From the NCBI RefSeq assembly GCF_005239225.2, contig NC_133293.1:10880333-10944332 (forward strand): 64,000 bases of DNA, in the 5' to 3' direction. Position 1 is the first letter of the stretch; each line of letters starts with the position of its first letter. Both the position numbers and the translations under genes were made by a program. The notes beneath the pieces are model-generated. The model had not been told where the DNA came from. It worked only from the letters and a program-made list of their open reading frames with translations, and searched no databases. Positions 56,917 through 64,000 of this stretch are shown piece after piece. The DNA is from Populus alba. Lineage: Eukaryota > Streptophyta > Magnoliopsida > Malpighiales > Salicaceae.

Positions 56917-59900
56917 ATGGAGCTGAAGAAGCACCAAGATCAGAGGCTCCCTGAGAGGAAGGGGCAAAAAAGGAAACTTGAAGAGGAAATAGAGGAGGAG
57001 CAGAGAGAGATCTCGGCGGTGGAGGAGGCCGCTGCAGCTCCCTACGGCGAGGCACGGAAAGTGATATTGAACGAGGTTTATGCTCAGGTTAATATCCTCA
57101 ACTCTACCTTTTCATGGGACGAAGCTCATCGCGCCACCGCCAAACGCGCTACTCACGTCCTCGCAGAACTCGCAAAAAACGGTAACCGCTATTTCCTTAA
57201 ATTTCTAGATCTTTTTTTTTGTTCATGAAATCGGATCTAGTTTTAAATAAGTGCATTTTCTCATGTCTTGCTTATAAATTGAGGAATTTTGTTATAGAGG
57301 AAGTAGTGAACTTGATTGTTGAAGGAGGTGCAGTTCCTGCACTGGTTAAGCATCTTCAAGTACCACCGTCAAGTGAAATTGATCATGATGCTTCGAAGCC
57401 GTTCGAGCATGAAGTCGAGAAAGGAAGTGCTTTTGCGCTTGGGCTGCTTGCTGTCAAGGTGAATTAGTTCAATCACTTTGTAAATCCGCGTGTTGGATGT
57501 GGTGATTTGGATAGTAGAGTGAAGAAGATTTTGATTAAGAGGTTTCTATCTCTGCATAGAGAACTTGTTGGAAAATGTTTTAAGATATGCTGATTTTGTT
57601 AAAGGAATATAGCTGTGTTGGTACTAAGTGAAATTAGTTATTTTAATTCCTTACAAAGAAATTAGCATCCAAGAAGGGATTGTTTGGGTAGTCGGTTCAT
57701 TTACTTTGTCGTATGAACGTTGTAGTTGTAGGGGCACACATCCAGTCCTTGTTAGGAGTATTTGTAGTATATTATGTGAATATTGCCCACGGAATGTTAC
57801 AACCGAAGCCATGAAAGGAAAGCAAGGGTAGCATATGGAGCACACAATGTGCTGAAAACTAGAGTATGTAGTATTGTATATATACTCAAGTTTGTTTTGA
57901 AGAAAAATATAGGTTGTGCTTGGCTATGCAATGGCAACTAAATCAACGTGTAGGTTCTTATGAAGGAGTTTGAGGCATTAATCTAATGTTTGAAACTGTT
58001 AAAAATAACATTTGAAACATTATTTGAATGAAGCACATCTAATGTTTGAAGCATTGAATGATTCATAAATGTTCACGTTGTACCCCGAATACATATTTGG
58101 TTTAAGGCTTTTGAAAATTTTGGTTGGCAAATAATCCAGATATAATGAGTGAACCTGTGATGTCCCCCGAATCTTACTTTTATCTCCTATCTTTTTCTGA
58201 CAGCCAGAGCATCAGCAACTCATTGTTGACGCTGGGGCTTTGTCACATCTTGTGAGCTTGTTGAAGAGGCAAAGGGATGTTCACAAGGATGGTTCTGATT
58301 CTCGAGCTGTGAATAGTGTTATTAGGAGGGCTGCTGATGCTATCACCAATCTTGCTCATGAGAACAGTAGCATTAAAACTCGTGTTAGGTTTGCTAATTT
58401 TGTTGATAATTGTATTTCAATTCTGTATTCAGCAGTCTGCTCAGTATTCTTATGGTCTTTGGAACTGGACATGCAGGATGGAAGGTGGGATTCCTCCTCT
58501 GGTTGAGTTGCTTGAATTCACTGACACAAAGGTGCAAAGAGCAGCTGCTGGGGCACTTAGAACCCTGGCTTTTAAGAATGATGAGAACAAGAATCAGGTG
58601 ATTGGACCTTCTTTAGTAAGTTTGACTTTTATCAGGTTGGTTGTATAAGGAGTAAATGCTAATTTTTCTCTTCTTTTCTTTTCTGATGTTGCAGATTGTT
58701 GAATGCAATGCTCTTCCCGCCCTTATATTAATGTTACGATCTGATGCTGCTGCCATACACTATGAAGCAGTATGATATTTCAAACTGCCTTCTGTGATTA
58801 ATTTTGAAATCTGCATGGGTGAGGAGTTTTTTTTTTGCACTTGTTTTCATCAACCTTTTCATGTTCGCAGGTAGGTGTGATTGGAAATCTGGTACATTCA
58901 TCCCCAAGCATAAAAAGAGAAGTTCTTGCTGCTGGGGCTCTCCAACCTGTTATTGGTTTACTTAGGTTTGTCTGGTCTCATAAACTTGTCACCTTGAAAC
59001 TCTCTTTAAGCTAGGCTTGGCAGAGTTTGAATGATACCTAGTTTTTAAAATTTCCAGCTTATGTTAATTTCTTTCTCAATTTCCTAAGTTTACTCTTTTG
59101 CGCAGCTCCTGCTGCTCTGAGAGCCAAAGGGAGGCTGCTTTATTACTTGGACAATTTGCTGCAACAGATTCAGATTGCAAGGTGCATTGTAACACCCTTT
59201 GTATTTCCCCCCTGAGTTATCCTCTCATCTAGCTTGTCTCCTGTATATTTCTATTTCTGTTTTCTCTGCTAGCTCTTCTTTTGTTTTGGTAAATTGAAGA
59301 ATAAGTTATTTGCAGGTGCACATTGTACAAAGGGGTGCTGTTCAACCTTTGATTGAGATGCTCCAGTCTCCCGATGTCCAACTGAGAGAAATGTCAGCAT
59401 TTGCATTGGGGAGGTTGGCACAGGTTACCATTTTTTTTTGTTTCACTTACTCTATTTGTATAAAAGTACAAAGATACCAGTTACAGATGGAACAATGTTA
59501 CATTCGCTGGTGGAGTTAGCGACCTTTTTCCTCCAAAATAATGTAGATCTGGCCATTAATGATTTTATAGTTACATAATATGGTTTGTGTTATAATTTGT
59601 ATTCTTTGCCTTTTCCATGAAGCAAGTTGAATTCTCAAACGGAGTAAATGAAGTATTTGTTTACTCTTATCACAATTTTCTTCCTTCCTCTCTCTGCTGC
59701 AATTGGGGATGTTGCCCTTTTTTTCACATTTCCTTAATTGCTAATCATTTTTATAAGCTCTTATTTTTTTTCCGCATTGTAATCTGCAAATGTTCATACC
59801 ATGTGCTCGTTGAAGATTTTCTTTGCTGTTAAGCTAACGTTTTGTTTTGTTTTTTTCCTGAAAAGCTGACCAATTGCCATACTTCAAATTATTTTTCATC

Positions 59901-62900
59901 AAATGTGCAAGTGTTCTGCAACAAATTGTTTTACTTAAAAATCTGGAGGACTTAAGAAGTAATTATCTTTGAGCAAGTTCTTATTTGCAATTCAGCAGAA
60001 TTTTGGCTGGATGGTTCTTTTTGGGTTGAAGAAGTTACTCAATTTCAGGTTAAAAAATTTACTCAATTTCAGGACACACACAACCAAGCTGGTATAGCCC
60101 ACAATGGTGGTCTAGTGCCATTACTGAAGCTTCTGGATTCAAAGAATGGATCTCTTCAGCATAACGCTGCATTTTCTCTGTATGGCCTTGCAGATAACGA
60201 GGTATTGGAATAATTACTGAATTCTTTGGAACTTGACCGAAACTACCGTGCTTGTTCCATTTTAATAAGAATTTTATTAAACTGCAAGTCTTTCTAATCT
60301 AGTATGATCTTGTGGTGTTTCATTTCTCCAATAGGACAACGTCTCTGATTTTATCAGTGTGGGAGGTGTTCAGAAGCTGCAGGATGGAGAGTTTACTGTT
60401 CAGGTATGCAACTTTCTTCATTTATAGTTGAACAGTAGCTGTTATGTCTATGCTTATATTACACGCCGATGCTGCTGATGCTATATTGCTTTAAGCAAAC
60501 GGTAGCTTGAATATTTTCATGTTGGGACCAAGATGTATGCCTTCCCATTGTGTTTTAATCTGATCTACAATGACCAATATAAATTATCAACATATTTCCA
60601 GGCAACAAAAGATTGTGTAGCCAAGACTTTGAAAAGACTGGAGGAGAAGATTCATGGAAGAGTGAGTTTTTTTATTTACTCTTTCCCTGTCCCTCTTCCT
60701 TTTGTCATAAAATTTGGTGATATCCAGTTGTAGAAAGTGTAGCAGGTTTATGTTTCTTCAGAGTTTTATATCTGGGCCTTGAATTTGAAATTGTATAATT
60801 TTCATATGTAGGTTTTAAACCACTTATTGTATCTAATGCGTGTAGCGGAGAAGGCTGTCCAACGACGTGTTGCTCTAGCTCTTGCACATCTTTGTTCCCC
60901 AGATGACCAGAGAACAATATTCATTAATAATTGTGGCATGTCCTATTCTTATTAATTACACGCGATGTTAAATTTTAGAAAGAAGAAAAATCTCACTATT
61001 TTTATTTATTTGAGTGCAGGATTGGATATACTCCTTGGGCTTCTTGGCTCTTCAAGCCCGAAGCAACAACTTGATGGAGCCATAGCTCTTTACAGGTTGG
61101 CCAACAAAGCAACGACTCTTTCTCCTGTGGATGCGGCTCCTCCTTCTCCAACACCACAGGTGTGTTTCCTCTCTGAACTCTTTGGTCTTTTGTTCATGCA
61201 TTTTGTTTTGCTGTGTAAACAAATAATAATTTCTATTTGTTGGGTATGCTTCCTAGTATGAACACGTGGGTATTCTGAAATTTATGGTTGTATCGTTCTA
61301 GTTTTGGTGAAGAACAATTTAAATAAACGTCAAGTAAAATTTTCGAGCATGTTTAATGCATTTTGAATTTTTTATCATGCATTTCCATTTGATGCTGTTT
61401 TATTACGTAGTCTTTGTTTCACAAAATGAAAGATAATCTATCCTTCAAAATCTCTTGACTGTTGAATTGTGTATGATAACAATTAATTCTTTTTGCAGGT
61501 GTATCTAGGAGAGCAGTATGTAAACAATGCTACATTGTCGGACGTCACCTTTCTCGTTGAAGGTAGTAAATTATAAGTTCTAGATACTGCTGTATTACTT
61601 GTTTAGGATACCTGACTTGCTATTTTCGTTTTAGTGCAAAGCAATTTTGTTGCTTGCCTTGATGAGTTATGTAATTGACTTAATTTGTTCTGCAGGTAGA
61701 AGATTCTATGCCCACAGAATTTGCCTGCTTGCTTCCTCAGATGCATTTCGGGCAATGTTTGATGGTGGTTACCGGGTAAGATCTTGTAATTGTGCGGATG
61801 TCATCGTTTACCAACCATTCTTTGTGTCCTTCTTGGGGAAGGGTGCGAGAGATGGTTGTTTTCAAACTTTATTTTGCCACCCAATCTTCTGTTGCTATCT
61901 GAACTCATTCAACTGAGATAAATCATTGGCTTCTGTTTCCAATTTGTTCAGAGTTATGCTGTGTGTTGGTCCCCTTATTGTGGACGTCAAACTCAATGGG
62001 ATACGTAGTAATGTATTCAGTTTTGTTGCATAGCCTGTAATCTAGATAGGATAGGCAACTTGAGTTGCTGTGTTATGCATCAGGCAACCAAGATGGTTAC
62101 AGCATGCATGTCCATCTTGATTAATTCCTCTGCGTCTAACAGGAAAAGGATGCAAGGGACATTGAAATTCCAAATATCAGATGGGAGGTTTTTGAGTTGA
62201 TGATGAGGTTTGTTGAAATGTAAGGTTCACGCTTTCATAAAATAAACAGTTATCTAACTTGTTTCTGTTTTCTACAGATTCATATACACAGGTTCAGTAG
62301 ATGTTACATTAGGTATCGCACAGGATCTACTCAGGGCTGCTGACCAATATCTCTTGGAGGGGCTTAAGCGACTATGCGAGTATACCATAGCACAGGTAAG
62401 CCATGAAGCTTTTGTTTATTCATGTGAATATTCAATCTTGCACTGCTTAAGTTGAAAGCCGATGTCTGATAAACATTTTATGTTTGCTTAAGGATATAAC
62501 ATTGGAAAACATTTCAAGCATGTATGAACTTTCGGAAGCTTTCCATGCTATTTCATTGAGGCACAGATGCATTTTGTTTATTTTGGAGCAGTTCGATAAA
62601 TTGACTGATAAGCCCAGGTTTGTTGCTTAACTCCTGCGATCTTGCTATCTTAAAAAATGCCACATGGCAAATGAACATAAACATATAAATATTTGCTTCT
62701 GATTCCATTAGAAAAGACAGGAAAAGGAGTTCTATTCTGGGATCCACATGATGTTGTAATCCCAGATTAAAAAGAATTCCACTGCCGGGAAGAAAATTTT
62801 CAAAAATTAAGATCATTGGGTGTCTATCCCAATTAACTATTATATGCTTCTAGCATAGATCTTTCCACTCACTAATTTTGGAACTGTCCAATAGTTTTCT

Positions 62901-63086
62901 AGAATGTGAAAACACTTGTTACACACACAAAAAAGAACCGTTTCCAAACTCTCAGCTGGTTCTTGACGTTATTTTGTATACTGATATTGCAGGCACTCTC
63001 AATTAATCCACCGTATAATACCTGAGATTCGTGATTACTTTGACAAAGCACTCGCCAAACCTAACCAACATAACTCACGGCTCTAG
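56917..63086 (+). CDS. ARIA: ARM-repeat plus BTB/POZ protein ARIA (ABAP1-like), 717 aa, 19 coding exons
   Basis: Coding exons: 56917-57181, 57298-57458, 58204-58388, 58477-58597, 58695-58769, 58871-58965, 59106-59181, 59316-59423, 60073-60201, 60335-60403, 60602-60661, 60812-60935, 61020-61159, 61499-61562, 61696-61775, 62143-62207, 62278-62395, 62493-62617, 62993-63086. They sum to 2154 nt. The N-terminus has a basic ERKGQKRKLEEE stretch (NLS-like, about 13-24). Armadillo repeats cover about 60-530 (EVEKGSAFALGLLAVK, VRRAADAITNLAHENSSI-type, EGGIPPLVELLEFTD). The BTB domain is about 548-620 (ATLSDVTFLVEGRRFYAHRI, WEVFELMMRFIYTGSVDV), followed by a helical tail. Known roles: ARIA binds the bZIP factor ABF2 in ABA responses; the paralogue ABAP1 limits DNA-replication licensing; BTB domains can also link to CUL3. 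The sequence and length fit ARIA (710 aa) better than ABAP1 (737 aa). The start is the first ATG in frame. Intron 12 begins GC, and intron 8 ends in a duplicated acceptor. Confidence 0.95.
60035..60073 (+). promoter_or_regulatory. Duplicated splice acceptor before ARIA exon 9
   Basis: TTACTCAATTTCAGG occurs twice, 24 bp apart, ending the same way. The downstream AG (60071-60072) gives the family-conserved join LAQ-DTHNQAG. Use of the upstream AG (60047-60048) would add eight in-frame residues, VKKFTQFQ, without a stop. Confidence 0.8.
60936..61019 (+). other. GC-AG intron 12 of ARIA
   Basis: The exon ends AATAATTGTG and the intron begins GCATGT. The next exon begins after TGAGTGCAG. Only this join keeps the frame (CGLDILLG); the nearby GT at 60940 shifts the frame. 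The 84-nt length is normal for a plant intron. Confidence 0.8.
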
Positions 63087-64000
63087 ATGGCTGGTTTTGA
63101 TTCTTCTTATCTGACTAGATATTTTTGTACAGAAAGTGGTAGATGTTCTCATTGATGCTGAGCCATTGAAATATTCTAATAGGTTGGTGAATAGTATGGC
63201 TCCTAAATTCTTAATCTTTCCTGTGGCCTGAGTTACGTTGCATGCTAGCACTCTGTAACTTTCCACATTAGTTCCGCTGAGATTGTTGATGGAAACACGG
63301 GCCACCTCCAACATGATTGTGTTTATGGATTGCGATGTTCATGTATTCTCTGATTGGCATTAGCGGGAGATGCATCTTTTTGAGCGCAATAACAGAGTCG
63401 TTGCTTGAAGCAAATTCTTGGCAAACTAAAAACTAGGAAAAGATTCCAGGTCTAGAATCTCTTTCCTTGAAGGACTTTTAGTCTCGGAAAGTGACTTTTA
63501 AGGTGAACTACATGGTTGAGCGTGGACTTGGAGGAGTGGGGCAATGGGCCTCCCAAATTATTAAAAAAAAAACTGTTTGTCACTTTTAGCTCTAGGAGTT
63601 CAAATTTACCCTCCGGTTTTAGACGTTTGTGCTCTATATTTCTTGAAACTTTTGTTGTGCCACGTTATCTTTGATTTCTATCCCCCCCCTGTACATGGGT
63701 TTATGTAAAACCATTATTTACCCTTTCAGGGTGCTATGATTTTGGGGCATGGTTTTTTTATTGGGCTCCTCCACTGGTTTGGTCGATCATTATAGATGCT
63801 CAACTAATTTTCGAGTTTTAACTTTGAAGTTATGCCCCCGAAAGATAGCAGCTAAAATTATATTTTTTTACCCGGGACAGCGTAGGAGTAAAAGAAACTG
63901 GCTTGCATTTGGTTGCCAATGCAAAATTTTCACACAAATGCACGTGTCTTTTTCATGCCAAACATTTATTACTTTCGAGACTTGTATGGCAACGAATATA
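63087..64000 (+). other. 3' UTR and downstream flank of ARIA
   Basis: The first few hundred bases are probably 3' UTR. A TTATTAAAAAAAAAACTG stretch near 63558 and AT-rich pieces follow. No further gene was recognised up to the end of the window. Confidence 0.5.

Noticed and set aside
59617..59832. Open frames in ARIA introns (for example 71 codons here)
   Set aside because: They lie wholly within intron 8, are T-rich and do not continue ARIA homology.

Overview
The window is AT-rich plant nuclear DNA. Its four intact genes have plant-type GT-AG introns and belong to plant families. The gene sequences, together with the dense MITE, SINE and gypsy repeats, suggest a woody eudicot, most likely Populus or another member of the Salicaceae. 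The genus call rests on recognition by eye, not on a search. There are no organelle, bacterial or viral gene sets and no CRISPR array.

Layout. (1) 673-7600, minus strand: a cyclin-T gene (P-TEFb cyclin) with six coding exons, a 3.4-kb intron 4 and a probable 5'-UTR intron. (2) 7600-16440: gene-poor DNA containing a 1.67-kb tandem duplication (10028-13590); a MITE inserted into the second copy after the duplication, and a related MITE lies at about 15063. (3) 17002-18099, plus strand: an intronless BKI1 gene (BRI1 kinase inhibitor, brassinosteroid signalling), with a very short upstream ORF ending in AUG-UAG. (4) 20550-32060: a transposon graveyard. It holds an old gypsy gag remnant, a tRNA-Asp-primed LTR element, an inverted pair of that element's 5' ends about 0.94 kb long each, a 1.0-kb GC-rich TIR element and a broken NBS-LRR resistance-gene fragment. 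(5) 36451-37158, plus strand: an intronless DUF1645 gene. (6) 37934-40895, minus strand: a secreted malectin-like plus LRR protein of 513 aa in nine coding exons. (7) 41190-56500: repeats, including a tRNA-derived SINE with a perfect 12-bp target duplication, three fields of a degenerate tandem repeat with a period near 167 bp, an 897-bp hAT-type element and MULE-like remnants. (8) 56917-63086, plus strand: an ARIA/ABAP1-type ARM-repeat plus BTB gene with 19 coding exons and 717 aa, which I read as ARIA. It has one apparent GC-AG intron and one duplicated splice acceptor 24 nt apart.

The genes are ordinary, independently transcribed plant genes and do not form a cluster with a shared job. Two have hormone-signalling roles in Arabidopsis (BKI1 in brassinosteroid, ARIA in ABA) and one is a general transcription elongation factor. 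I did not find a convincing new biological system. The most checkable unusual points are the ARIA splice features, the BKI1 AUG-UAG upstream ORF, the gag inverted repeat, and the motif shared by BKI1 and the DUF1645 protein. All exon boundaries were read by hand; each multi-exon CDS sums to a whole number of codons and keeps family homology across every junction.
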